From assembly GCF_003115775.1 (NCBI RefSeq), contig NZ_QEES01000004.1:98012-162011 (forward strand): a stretch of DNA of 64,000 bases. Direction: 5' to 3'. Both the position numbers and the translations under genes were made by a program. The notes under the pieces are model-generated. The model was not told the origin of the DNA. It saw only the letters and a list, made by a program, of their open reading frames with translations, and ran no database searches. Origin of the DNA: Cellulomonas sp. WB94. GTDB taxonomy: Bacteria; Actinomycetota; Actinomycetes; Actinomycetales; Cellulomonadaceae. Shown here piece after piece: positions 30,532-38,660 of the stretch. Within the stretch, counting starts at the first letter, position 1. The number at the start of each line of letters is the position of its first letter.

Positions 30532-31121
30532 GCGGTCGCCGACGGCGGGCGGTGCTCCTCGCGACGGATCCTGGCGGCCGTCCTCACGTAGTCGGCACCC
30601 GTGACGAGCGTGACCACCACGGCCGCTGCCATCAGCACGCCCGCCACGACCGTGACGAACGCCGGCAGGTGGCTCAGCGGCAGCAGGTAGACACCGATCG
30701 CGACCGACTGAAGGACCGTCTTGACCTTGCCGCCGCGCGAGGCCGGCAGCACCAGGTAGCGCAGGAGGAAGAACCGCATCACGGTGATCCCCAGCTCGCG
30801 CACCAGGACGACGACCGTCACCCACCACCACAGGTCGCCCAGGACCGAGAGCAGCACGAGGGCTGTCCCGATGAGCAGCTTGTCGGCGATCGGGTCGAGC
30901 AGCTTGCCGAGGTCGGTGACCTGCCCGGACCGCCGCGCGATGAGCCCGTCGACCCGGTCGGTCGCGGCGGCGACGGCGAAGATCACCGTCGCGACGAGCC
31001 GCCACCGCACCGTGTGACCGCCGTCGGCCAGGAGCGCGACGGCGAAGAACGGGACCATGGCGATCCGTAGGACCGTGACGGCGTTGGCAAGATTCAGGCG
31101 GGACGGGACGGTGGGGACCAC
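30528..31121 (-). CDS. pgsA: CDP-diacylglycerol-glycerol-3-phosphate 3-phosphatidyltransferase
   Basis: Makes phosphatidylglycerophosphate from CDP-diacylglycerol and glycerol-3-phosphate (197 aa). The CDP-alcohol phosphotransferase motif is complete: DRVDGLIARRSGQVTD followed by LGKLLDPIADK, i.e. the D-x2-DG-x2-AR-x8-G-x3-D-x3-D pattern around residues 55-80. About four to five hydrophobic segments follow. The GTG start at 31121 has TAGGCT 6 nt upstream, indicating a leaderless transcript. pncC is coupled downstream by an ATGA overlap. The pair is divergent from capA. Confidence 0.93.
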   Translation of the reverse strand: MVPTVPSRLNLANAVTVLRIAMVPFFAVALLADGGHTVRWRLVATVIFAVAAATDRVDGLIARRSGQVTDLGKLLDPIADKLLIGTALVLLSVLGDLWWWVTVVVLVRELGITVMRFFLLRYLVLPASRGGKVKTVLQSVAIGVYLLPLSHLPAFVTVVAGVLMAAAVVVTLVTGADYVRTAARIRREEHRPPSATA

Positions 31122-31127
31122 TCGGAC

Positions 31128-31133
31128 AGCCTA
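31128..31133 (-). promoter_or_regulatory. -10 element of pgsA-pncC, leaderless arrangement
   Basis: TAGGCT on the minus strand with exactly 6 nt before GTG 31121. Confidence 0.6.
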
Positions 31134-31226
31134 GAGGCGCCCCGCAGCGTCGCTGTCCATCGCCGCCCGCCCGGCGCGCCTGGACCGTCGCACAGACCGC
31201 GTGCACGAGGGCCACATGCGAGGCGC

Positions 31227-31232
31227 TAAGGT
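31227..31232 (+). promoter_or_regulatory. -10 element of the CapA-like gene, leaderless arrangement
   Basis: TAAGGT ends 7 nt before GTG 31240 and favours this start over GTG 31201 and ATG 31216. Confidence 0.5.
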
Positions 31233-31239
31233 CCGACGC

Positions 31240-32556
31240 GTGACCCGTCATGCCCGTGCCGACACCCCCGGCACCCGGCGTCGGGTCGTGGCACTGGCCA
31301 TCGGCCTGCTGCTCACCGCGGCGGCCGCGCTCGCGCCCCTCGTCGCGCGCTCGCCCGGCGCCGAGGTCGCCGCGGCCGAGGGCCCGTCGGCTGCCGTCTC
31401 GCCTGTCGCCCAGGCGACCACTCCGACGCCCACGCCGACACCCGACCCCGACGCCCAGTTCACGATCGTGGCAGCCGGCGACGTCCTGCCACACCTCCCG
31501 GTGCTGTCCTCGGCGCGGGCCGCGGGCGGCGGCTACGACTTCTCCTCCGTGCTCGCGGGTCTCGACCCGTGGGTGCAGGGAGCCGACCTCGCGCTGTGCC
31601 ACCTCGAGGTGCCGGTCGCCCCGCCCGGCACCGCGCCGAGCGGCTACCCGATGTTCGCCACCCCGGCCGAGATCGCGGCGGCGCTGCGGACCCAGGGCTG
31701 GGACGGCTGCTCCACCGCGTCCAACCACTCGGTCGACCGCGGCTTCAAGGGCGTCACGGCGACCCTCGACGCCCTCGATGCCGCAGGGATCGGACACGTG
31801 GGGACGGCGCGCTCCGCGATCGAGCAGAGCCAGCCGCAGCTCTACACGCTCGAACGCGCCGGCCAGCAGATCACGGTCGCCCAGATCGCGGCCGCGTACG
31901 GCACCAACGGGATGCCGATCGACGCCGACAAGCCGTGGTCGGTCAACCTCATCGACGTGCCCGCACTCGTGGCCCAGGCGACGGCTGCCCGGACGGCCGG
32001 CGCCGATCTCGTCGTCGCGAGCGTGCACTGCTGCGTCGAGTACGTCACCGAGCCGACCGCCGAACAGGTGGCGATCGACCAGCAGCTCGCCGACTCCGGC
32101 GTCATCGACCTCGTCATCGGGCACCATGCGCACGTCCCGCAGCCCGTCGCGAAGCTCACCGGTGGGCCGCGCGGGGAGGGCATGTGGGTCGCGTACGGGC
32201 TCGGCAACTACGTCTCGAACCAGGACGGCGCGTGCTGCTCCGTCAAGACCGACTCGGGACTGATGCTCACCGCACATGTCGAGGCCACCGGCGCGTTCGC
32301 CGCTGAGGGTCGCGCCGCAGGACCGGCACGGGTGACGGGTGTCGAGTGGACCCCGATCACCGTCGACCGGCGCAGCGGCCACCAGGTGCACGCGCTCGTG
32401 GACATCGCGGGCGGCACCGCCACGCTCTCGGCGGCCGACGTCGCCGCGCGCACCGCGCGCGTGGTCGAGGCAGCGGGGTCCGGCGCGCCCGAGCGCACGA
32501 CGCCGCCGACACCCACCGGGACCGCCCCCGTCGTCGTCCCTCGCACGACCGGCTGA
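31240..32556 (+). CDS. CapA/PGA_cap family protein, secreted
   Basis: A 438-residue protein of the CapA/poly-gamma-glutamate-synthesis metallophosphoesterase-like family. The start GTG 31240 gives a good signal peptide (RRRVVALAIGLLLTAAAALAPLV) and an Ala/Thr/Pro-rich linker (TTPTPTPTPDPD) before the domain. Domain landmarks are FTIVAAGDVLPHLPVL, ADLALCHLEVPVAPPG, CSTASNHSVDRGFKG and VIDLVIGHHAHVPQPV. In B. anthracis CapA is needed for polyglutamate export; in actinobacteria the role is unclear and no capBC partners are nearby. It is alone here, with the c-di-GMP gene convergent 13 nt downstream. Confidence 0.88.
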   Translation: MTRHARADTPGTRRRVVALAIGLLLTAAAALAPLVARSPGAEVAAAEGPSAAVSPVAQATTPTPTPTPDPDAQFTIVAAGDVLPHLPVLSSARAAGGGYDFSSVLAGLDPWVQGADLALCHLEVPVAPPGTAPSGYPMFATPAEIAAALRTQGWDGCSTASNHSVDRGFKGVTATLDALDAAGIGHVGTARSAIEQSQPQLYTLERAGQQITVAQIAAAYGTNGMPIDADKPWSVNLIDVPALVAQATAARTAGADLVVASVHCCVEYVTEPTAEQVAIDQQLADSGVIDLVIGHHAHVPQPVAKLTGGPRGEGMWVAYGLGNYVSNQDGACCSVKTDSGLMLTAHVEATGAFAAEGRAAGPARVTGVEWTPITVDRRSGHQVHALVDIAGGTATLSAADVAARTARVVEAAGSGAPERTTPPTPTGTAPVVVPRTTG

Positions 32557-32569
32557 CGCGGCCCTGCGG

Positions 32570-34789
32570 TCACCCGCGTGCGGCAGCCCCTGCGGCCGCA
32601 CCCTCCGGCTGCGCGCTGCCGAACAGCCAGCCCTGCCCGTACCGCCAGCCGTTGCGGTGCAGGTACGCGGCCTGCTCCTCGCTCTCGATGCCCTCAGCGA
32701 TGGTGACCATCGCGAGCTCGCGCGCGAGCGCACCCAGAGCCCGGGTGACCTTCGCAGCGACCGGGTCGTCCGGTATCCCGGACGTGAAGGACATGTCGAG
32801 CTTGACGCCGTTGACCGGCAGGTCCCGCAGGTAGGACAACGGCGAGATGCCCGTCCCGAAGTCGTCCAGCAGGATGGGGACGCCCGCGGCGCTCAGCTGG
32901 GTCAGCTCGTGGCGGATGCGGGTGCCCGAGGCCACCAGCGTCGTCTCGGTCAGCTCGACCACGAGGCGGCCCGGTGCGAGCCGATGACGGGAGATCTCGG
33001 CGAGCAGGCGGGCGGCGAACTCTCCGTCACCCAGCTGGTCGGCCGAGACGTTGATCGAGACCCATCGGCTCTGGTCGGCGCACCGGGCGAGGTAGCCGGC
33101 GGCCTCGGTCGCGACGAACGTCCCGAGGGCACCGGCGAGGCCGACCTCCTGGACGCTGCCCAGGAACGAGCCGGGCAGCAGCAGGCCGCGGTCCGGGTGC
33201 TGCCAGCGCACGAGCGCCTCATGCCCCATCACCCGGCCGTCCGACAGGTCGACGATCGGCTGGTAGTGCAGGACGAGCTGGTTCTTCGCCATGGCGTCGG
33301 CGAGCTCGGCCTGCAGGCTGCCCGCGGCGCCCTGGACGGCCATCGACGCGTCGTAGACCTCGGTCCGACCCCGTCCGGCGGCCTTCGCGCGGTACAGCGC
33401 CGCGTCCGCCGCGGCCAGGAGTGCGGGCGCGCCTCCCGCGATCGCGTCAGGGTCGGCCAGCGCGATCCCGATGGACGCGTTCACGGTGAGCCGGCGCCGT
33501 TGGACGCGGGCGGGCTCAGCCAGCATCGCCAGGATCGACGCGGCGATGTCGAACACGGCCTTGGCAGCGTCGGGATCCTGGACGACGACGACGAACTCGT
33601 CCCCGCCGAGTCGGGCGACGGTGCCGCGCCCGGCGGTCGCGGCACGCAGCACGCCCGCGACGTGGACCAGCACCTCGTCGCCCGCTGCGTGGCCGTAACG
33701 GTCGTTGATGGCCTTGAAACCGTCGAGGTCACACGCCAGCACCGCGACACGGTCTACGACACCGGGCTGCTCGAGGACGGACTGCAGGACCTCCTGGAGC
33801 AACGTGCGGTTGGCGAGACCCGTCAACGGGTCGTGCATCGCCCGGTGCGTGAGCATCTCGGCCTGCAGGCGTGACTCCGTGCTGTCGCGGACCTGGACGA
33901 CGAAGTGGTCCGCGTCGCCGGACGGTCCTCGGACGAGGGCGACGTCGAGCACCGCCCACACGAGGTGACCGTCGGCGCGCTGGTAGCGCTTCTCGCGGGA
34001 GAACCTGTGCTGCTCCCCCGCGAGCAGCCGGTCGACGTCCGCGCGCTCGGCCTCCCGCTCGTCAGGCTGCGACAGCGCACCCAGGTCGTACCACCGCAGG
34101 GCCTCCACGGTGGTGCCGAGCAGCTCGGCGAACGCGACGTTGACCTCGACGATCCGCCAGTCGAGGTCGACGAGGGCCATGCCGATCGGTGCGTTCTCCA
34201 TCGCGACGCGGAACTGCATCTCACTGCGCTCGAGCGCGGCCTCGACCTCGCGGCGACCCGTCACGTCCACGAGCGTCGTCAGGACGGCGGGCGCGGTCCC
34301 GTCACCGGCGGGGACCAGCTGGGTCGCGACCTGGACCATTCGGGCCTGGGTGCCGCGTTGGCCCGGCAGGACGATCCCCACGAGCTGAGAGTCCACGGAG
34401 TACCCCGCACCCGAGGTGCCGTACCGGTGGCTGAGGACCGCGGCCGGGTTCATCGACAGCCCCTGCTCGTTGACCACGACCACGGGAAGGTCGGTGATCG
34501 CCTTGCCGACGGTGGTGCGCGCGTCGACGCCGAGGATCGCGGCCGCCCGCTCGCTGATGTCGATCACGCGGCCGGAGAGCGAGAGGACGAGCACGCCCTC
34601 CTTCGTGACGGACTGGAGCGCGTCGTAGCGGTGCCGGAGCTCGCGCGCCAGGACCAGCAGCTCCCGCGCGCGGTGCACCTGGCCCCGCTCGCGTCCGAGC
34701 AGCACGAGCACGGCGACGAGCGCGGAGATCGCCACGACCGCCACGACGGCGCTCACCGCGCCCCACGGCTCGAGCAGGTCGCTGTTCAC
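32570..34789 (-). CDS. Bifunctional PAS-GGDEF-EAL cyclic-di-GMP enzyme
   Basis: A 739-residue membrane-associated regulator: one transmembrane helix (11-33), PAS-like domain (about 55-175), second PAS domain (about 190-305), GGDEF domain (about 315-480) and EAL domain (about 490-735). The active sites look intact: GGDEF 395-399, EAL 524-526, DDFGTG 642-647, and EGIES around 699. No RxxD inhibitory site lies in the usual place before GGDEF. So it can probably both make and break c-di-GMP. Its GTG overlaps the ftsK stop (GTGA). Signals for the PAS domains are unknown. Confidence 0.92.
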   Translation of the reverse strand: MNSDLLEPWGAVSAVVAVVAISALVAVLVLLGRERGQVHRARELLVLARELRHRYDALQSVTKEGVLVLSLSGRVIDISERAAAILGVDARTTVGKAITDLPVVVVNEQGLSMNPAAVLSHRYGTSGAGYSVDSQLVGIVLPGQRGTQARMVQVATQLVPAGDGTAPAVLTTLVDVTGRREVEAALERSEMQFRVAMENAPIGMALVDLDWRIVEVNVAFAELLGTTVEALRWYDLGALSQPDEREAERADVDRLLAGEQHRFSREKRYQRADGHLVWAVLDVALVRGPSGDADHFVVQVRDSTESRLQAEMLTHRAMHDPLTGLANRTLLQEVLQSVLEQPGVVDRVAVLACDLDGFKAINDRYGHAAGDEVLVHVAGVLRAATAGRGTVARLGGDEFVVVVQDPDAAKAVFDIAASILAMLAEPARVQRRRLTVNASIGIALADPDAIAGGAPALLAAADAALYRAKAAGRGRTEVYDASMAVQGAAGSLQAELADAMAKNQLVLHYQPIVDLSDGRVMGHEALVRWQHPDRGLLLPGSFLGSVQEVGLAGALGTFVATEAAGYLARCADQSRWVSINVSADQLGDGEFAARLLAEISRHRLAPGRLVVELTETTLVASGTRIRHELTQLSAAGVPILLDDFGTGISPLSYLRDLPVNGVKLDMSFTSGIPDDPVAAKVTRALGALARELAMVTIAEGIESEEQAAYLHRNGWRYGQGWLFGSAQPEGAAAGAAARG

Positions 34790-37485
34790 CGGCGGTCGCC
34801 CGACCAGGGGTCGGCGCTCTCCTCCGATTCGAGGTCGTCGTAGTAGTCCTGGGCGACGGGCGGCATGCCAGGCAGCACGTCGTCGTCGGTGTCGTCGGTG
34901 CCGACATGGTCCCCGCGCAGCAGGGCGAGGGTCGCGGGCAGGTCGTCGGCCAGCACGAGCACGTCGCGCGCCTTGGAGCCCTCGGACGGCCCGACGATCT
35001 CCCGCGACTCGAGGAGGTCCATCAGCCGACCTGCCTTGGCGAACCCCACCCGCAGCTTGCGCTGGAGCATCGACGTCGAGCCGAACTGGCTCGTGACGAC
35101 GAGCTCCGCGGCCTGCAGCAGCAGGTCGAGGTCGTCGCCGATGTCGTCGTCGACCTGCTTCTTGACGACCGTCTGGACGATGTCGGTACGGTAGTTCGGC
35201 TTGTGCTGCCGCTTGACGAACTCGACGACCGCGCGGATCTCGCTCTCCGTGACCCAGGCACCCTGCGTACGCATCGGCTTGGCCGCGCCCATCGGCAGGA
35301 ACAGGGCGTCACCCTGGCCGATGAGCTTCTCGGCCCCGGGCTGGTCGAGCACGACGCGCGAGTCGGTGAGCGACGACGTCGCGAAGGCCAGGCGGGACGG
35401 CACGTTGGCCTTGATCAGGCCGGTCACGACGTCGACGCTCGGTCGCTGCGTCGCGAGCACGAGGTGGATCCCGGCAGCTCGCGCGAGCTGGGTGATGCGC
35501 TGGATCGACGCCTCGACGTCGCGGGGCGCCACCATCATCAGGTCGGCGAGCTCGTCGACGATCACCAGCAGGTACGGGTACGTGGCGATCTTGCGCTCGG
35601 AGCCGGCGAGCGGCTTGACCTTGCCGGACCGCACCGCGGCGTTGAAGTCGTCGATGTGCTTGAACCCGAACATCGCCAGGTCGTCGTACCGGGCCTCCAT
35701 CTCACGGACCACCCACTCGAGGGCCTCGGCGGCCTTCTTCGGGTTGGTGATGATGGGAGTGATGAGGTGCGGGATGCCCTCGTAGACCGTGAGCTCGACG
35801 CGCTTCGGGTCGACGAGCACCATCCGGACCTCGTCCGGGGTCGAGCGCATGAGGATCGAGACGATCATCGCGTTGACGAAGCCGGACTTGCCCGCGCCGG
35901 TCGCACCCGCGACGAGCAGGTGCGGCATCTTGGCGAGGTTCGCGGTGACGTAGCCACCCTCCACGTCCTTGCCGACGCCGACGATCATCGGGTGCTCGGT
36001 CCGACGCGCGGCGCTCGAGCGCAGGACGTCGCCGAGCGAGACGATCTCGCGGTCGGTGTTGGGGATCTCGATGCCGATCGCGGACTTCCCCGGGATCGGC
36101 GACAGGATCCGGACGTCGGCGCTCGCCACCGCATAGGCGATGTTGCGTGACAGGGCCGTGACGCGCTCGACCTTGACCGCCGGGCCGAGCTCGACCTCGT
36201 ACCGCGTGACCGTCGGTCCGCGGGTGAATCCCGTGACCTGGGCGTCGACCTCGAACTGCTCGAGCACCGTCGTGAGGGCCTCGACGACGCGGTCGTTGGC
36301 CGCCGAGCGCACCTTGTGGGGCGGGCCCTTGACCAGGAGGTCCTCGGGCGGCAGCTCGTAGAGCACGTCGCCGCCGAGCATCTGCTGCTCGCCGCGCGGG
36401 ACGCCGGTCGTGGCCGGTGCCGTGAGCGACTTGGCGGCGCTGCGGGTTGCGGCCGCCGAGGCTCCCCCGGCCTCGAGCACGGCCGTCGGGACGGTGTCCG
36501 GGGCCGGCTCCGCTGCCGCGTCGGCTGCGTCCGCCGCCACCAGGGCGGCACGCTCGAACGCCTCGTCGCCGTCGTACCCGTCGAGAAGCGCGGCATCGGA
36601 GAGGTCGGTGGCCGCACCCCGGGCCTTGCGTGCCAGGAGCCTGCGCCGCTTCGGTGGCGCCTCGATCTCGGGCACGGCGCTGTGGCCGGCGTTGATGACG
36701 AGCGGTGCGTCCTGGGGCTCGACCTCGACCCGACGGTTGCCCGTGAGGTGGTCGTAGCCCGCGCGCAGGCGGGGCAGCACCTGGTTCACGGGGGTCGCCG
36801 TGACGACGAGCAGGCCGAAGAAGGCGAGCAGGACCAGGAGCGGCACCGCGACGTACACGGTGAGCATCGTCTCCAGCGGCGTGCCGAGCAGGTAGCCGAC
36901 CACGCCGCCCGCGTCGCGGACCGGGCCGAAACCGTCGGCTGGATCGGGGGCCCCCGCGGACACGTGCACGAGGGCGCAGACCGCGAGCGTGATCGCCGAC
37001 AGGCCGATCCCGATGCGCGAGTTCGCGTGCCCCAGCTCTGGGTGCCGCATGAGCCGGATCGCCAGCCCGAGGAGCACGACGGGAACCACGACCCCGACCC
37101 GCCCGAACGTGCCCGCGACGACGTTGTGGACGAGGTCACCCGCCGTCCCGGACAACCCCCACCACTCGCGGGCCGCCACGACGATGACCAGTCCGAGCAG
37201 CGCGAAGGCGATGCCGTCGCGGCGGTGCGCCGGGTCCAGGTCGCGCGCGCCGCGCCCGACGCGTCGTGCCGTGCCGCCGATGACGTGAGCGACGCCCATC
37301 CACACGCCCCGGACGATCCGCAGCGGGAGGGCCGGACGTCGGGGCGGCTGGGGGGTCGCGGCCCGACCTGAGGGCCGCGACGAGCCGCCCTGCTTGGAGG
37401 CGTTCGCGCGGGGAGCGGGCCGGTGCGCCGACGCCGAACCGCTCGCGCTCGCGCGGGGGGTCGGGGAAGACGTGCGGGTCGCCAT
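34786..37485 (-). CDS. ftsK: DNA translocase FtsK/SpoIIIE
   Basis: Septum-associated DNA pump that clears chromosome DNA during division (899 aa). After a 60-residue basic Ser/Ala tail, about four membrane helices lie between 90 and 230. An Ala/Pro linker follows, then the beta-CASP-like alpha-beta motor with Walker A GATGAGKS at 527-534, Walker B and RGVEHQGR-like arginine regions, and the C-terminal gamma winged helix (LVVTSQFGSTSMLQRKLRVG). ATG 37485 lies 7 nt after TACCGT; the longer ORF to 37596 is not conserved. The downstream c-di-GMP enzyme is coupled to it by a GTGA overlap. Confidence 0.95.
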   Translation of the reverse strand: MATRTSSPTPRASASGSASAHRPAPRANASKQGGSSRPSGRAATPQPPRRPALPLRIVRGVWMGVAHVIGGTARRVGRGARDLDPAHRRDGIAFALLGLVIVVAAREWWGLSGTAGDLVHNVVAGTFGRVGVVVPVVLLGLAIRLMRHPELGHANSRIGIGLSAITLAVCALVHVSAGAPDPADGFGPVRDAGGVVGYLLGTPLETMLTVYVAVPLLVLLAFFGLLVVTATPVNQVLPRLRAGYDHLTGNRRVEVEPQDAPLVINAGHSAVPEIEAPPKRRRLLARKARGAATDLSDAALLDGYDGDEAFERAALVAADAADAAAEPAPDTVPTAVLEAGGASAAATRSAAKSLTAPATTGVPRGEQQMLGGDVLYELPPEDLLVKGPPHKVRSAANDRVVEALTTVLEQFEVDAQVTGFTRGPTVTRYEVELGPAVKVERVTALSRNIAYAVASADVRILSPIPGKSAIGIEIPNTDREIVSLGDVLRSSAARRTEHPMIVGVGKDVEGGYVTANLAKMPHLLVAGATGAGKSGFVNAMIVSILMRSTPDEVRMVLVDPKRVELTVYEGIPHLITPIITNPKKAAEALEWVVREMEARYDDLAMFGFKHIDDFNAAVRSGKVKPLAGSERKIATYPYLLVIVDELADLMMVAPRDVEASIQRITQLARAAGIHLVLATQRPSVDVVTGLIKANVPSRLAFATSSLTDSRVVLDQPGAEKLIGQGDALFLPMGAAKPMRTQGAWVTESEIRAVVEFVKRQHKPNYRTDIVQTVVKKQVDDDIGDDLDLLLQAAELVVTSQFGSTSMLQRKLRVGFAKAGRLMDLLESREIVGPSEGSKARDVLVLADDLPATLALLRGDHVGTDDTDDDVLPGMPPVAQDYYDDLESEESADPWSGDRR

Positions 37486-37492
37486 GGTCCTC

Positions 37493-37498
37493 ACGGTA
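37493..37498 (-). promoter_or_regulatory. -10-like element of ftsK, possible leaderless arrangement
   Basis: TACCGT on the minus strand ends 7 nt before ATG 37485. The GAGG in the 7-nt gap sits too close to the ATG to be a good ribosome-binding site. Confidence 0.4.
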
Positions 37499-37670
37499 GC
37501 GGGCGAGGTGCGCCAGGGCGGGGAGCCCGAGCGGTGCGTGTCGGTCCGGGCCCCGCGACGGGCGTGGGATCGTGGTGCCCTGCGGGCGCACGCCACGCGA
37601 TCAGGATGTCGGTGGCGGGTGGAAAGGTGACGCAGGTGGGTCGAGCTGTGAAGCGCGCAATGGCCGCGGT

Positions 37671-37706
37671 GGGTGCGCCGCCAGTCACGGGTGCGCCGCC
37701 AGTCAC
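37671..37706. repeat. Perfect 18-bp tandem duplication before the EamA gene
   Basis: GGGTGCGCCGCCAGTCAC occurs twice head to tail (37671-37688, 37689-37706) in the 236-nt gap between ftsK and the EamA gene, ending 15 nt before that ATG. Nothing else was recognised in the gap. Confidence 0.85.
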
Positions 37707-37721
37707 GGGCGAGGCGGCCCG

Positions 37722-38630
37722 ATGACGCGGCGCGGCTGGCTCCTGCTCGGCGTCATGGGCTTCATCTGGGGCGTCCCGTACCTGCTCATCAAGGTTGCCG
37801 TCGCCGAGGTGTCGCCTGCGACCCTCGTGCTCGCCCGGACCGCGATCGGAGCGGTCGTCCTGATCCCGTTCGCTGCGCGCCAGGGCGGTCTGGGTGCCCT
37901 GCGCGGTCGGTGGCGACCGTTGCTTGCCTTCGCCGCGCTCGAGATCGTCGGGCCGTGGTTCCTCCTGTCGAACGCCGAGGTGACCCTCGCGAGCTCGACG
38001 ACCGGTCTGCTGGTCGCGACGGTGCCCGTGTTCGCCGTGGTGCTCGGGCGGCTCGTCGGGGATCGCCGGCCGGTGGCCCCCGTGCGATGGTTCGGCCTCG
38101 TCGTCGGGCTGGCCGGCGTGGCACTCCTCACCGGACTCGGCTCGTCACCCGGGCACACGTGGCCCATCGTGCAGGTGCTGCTCGCCGCGCTCGGCTACGC
38201 GATCGCGCCGATCATCGCGGACCGCGCGCTGCAGGGCGTCCCACCGGTCGCGCTCACTGCCGCGTGCCTGTCCGTCGCGGCGCTCGTGTACGTGCCTGTC
38301 GTCGCACTGTCGGGTCCGCACCCGATGCCCGGTGCGCCGGCCATCGCGTCTCTGGCCGTGCTCGGGGTCGTGTGCACGGCGCTCGCCTTCGTGCTCTTCT
38401 TCACCCTGATCACCGAGGTCGGCGCGGCACGTTCCACGCTCGTCGCGTACCTGAACCCCCTGGTCGCCGTGACCCTCGGCGCGCTCGTGCTGTCCGAGCC
38501 CGTCACGGCCGCCGTCGCCGTCGGCGGTGCGCTCATCGTCGGCGGATCGGCCGCGGCCTCGTCGCGTCATCGCCCGGCGGCGGACGAGCTCGTCGACCTC
38601 CCGCTCGCCGGCACCCCCTCGCCGAGCTGA
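37722..38630 (+). CDS. EamA/DMT-family transporter
   Basis: Ten-helix drug/metabolite transporter (302 aa) built of two EamA repeats, with the WGVPYLLIKVAVAEVSP opening motif of the RhaT/YdcZ-like group and a similar LNPLVAVTLGALVLSEPV segment in repeat two. The cytoplasmic C-terminal tail is short. ATG 37722 has GAGG about 7 nt upstream. Substrate unknown; such proteins often export amino acids or metabolites. It is a single gene, convergent with RNase J. Confidence 0.87.
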   Translation: MTRRGWLLLGVMGFIWGVPYLLIKVAVAEVSPATLVLARTAIGAVVLIPFAARQGGLGALRGRWRPLLAFAALEIVGPWFLLSNAEVTLASSTTGLLVATVPVFAVVLGRLVGDRRPVAPVRWFGLVVGLAGVALLTGLGSSPGHTWPIVQVLLAALGYAIAPIIADRALQGVPPVALTAACLSVAALVYVPVVALSGPHPMPGAPAIASLAVLGVVCTALAFVLFFTLITEVGAARSTLVAYLNPLVAVTLGALVLSEPVTAAVAVGGALIVGGSAAASSRHRPAADELVDLPLAGTPSPS

Positions 38631-38660
38631 ACGCGAGGGGATACCGGGCCTGTCGAGAGG

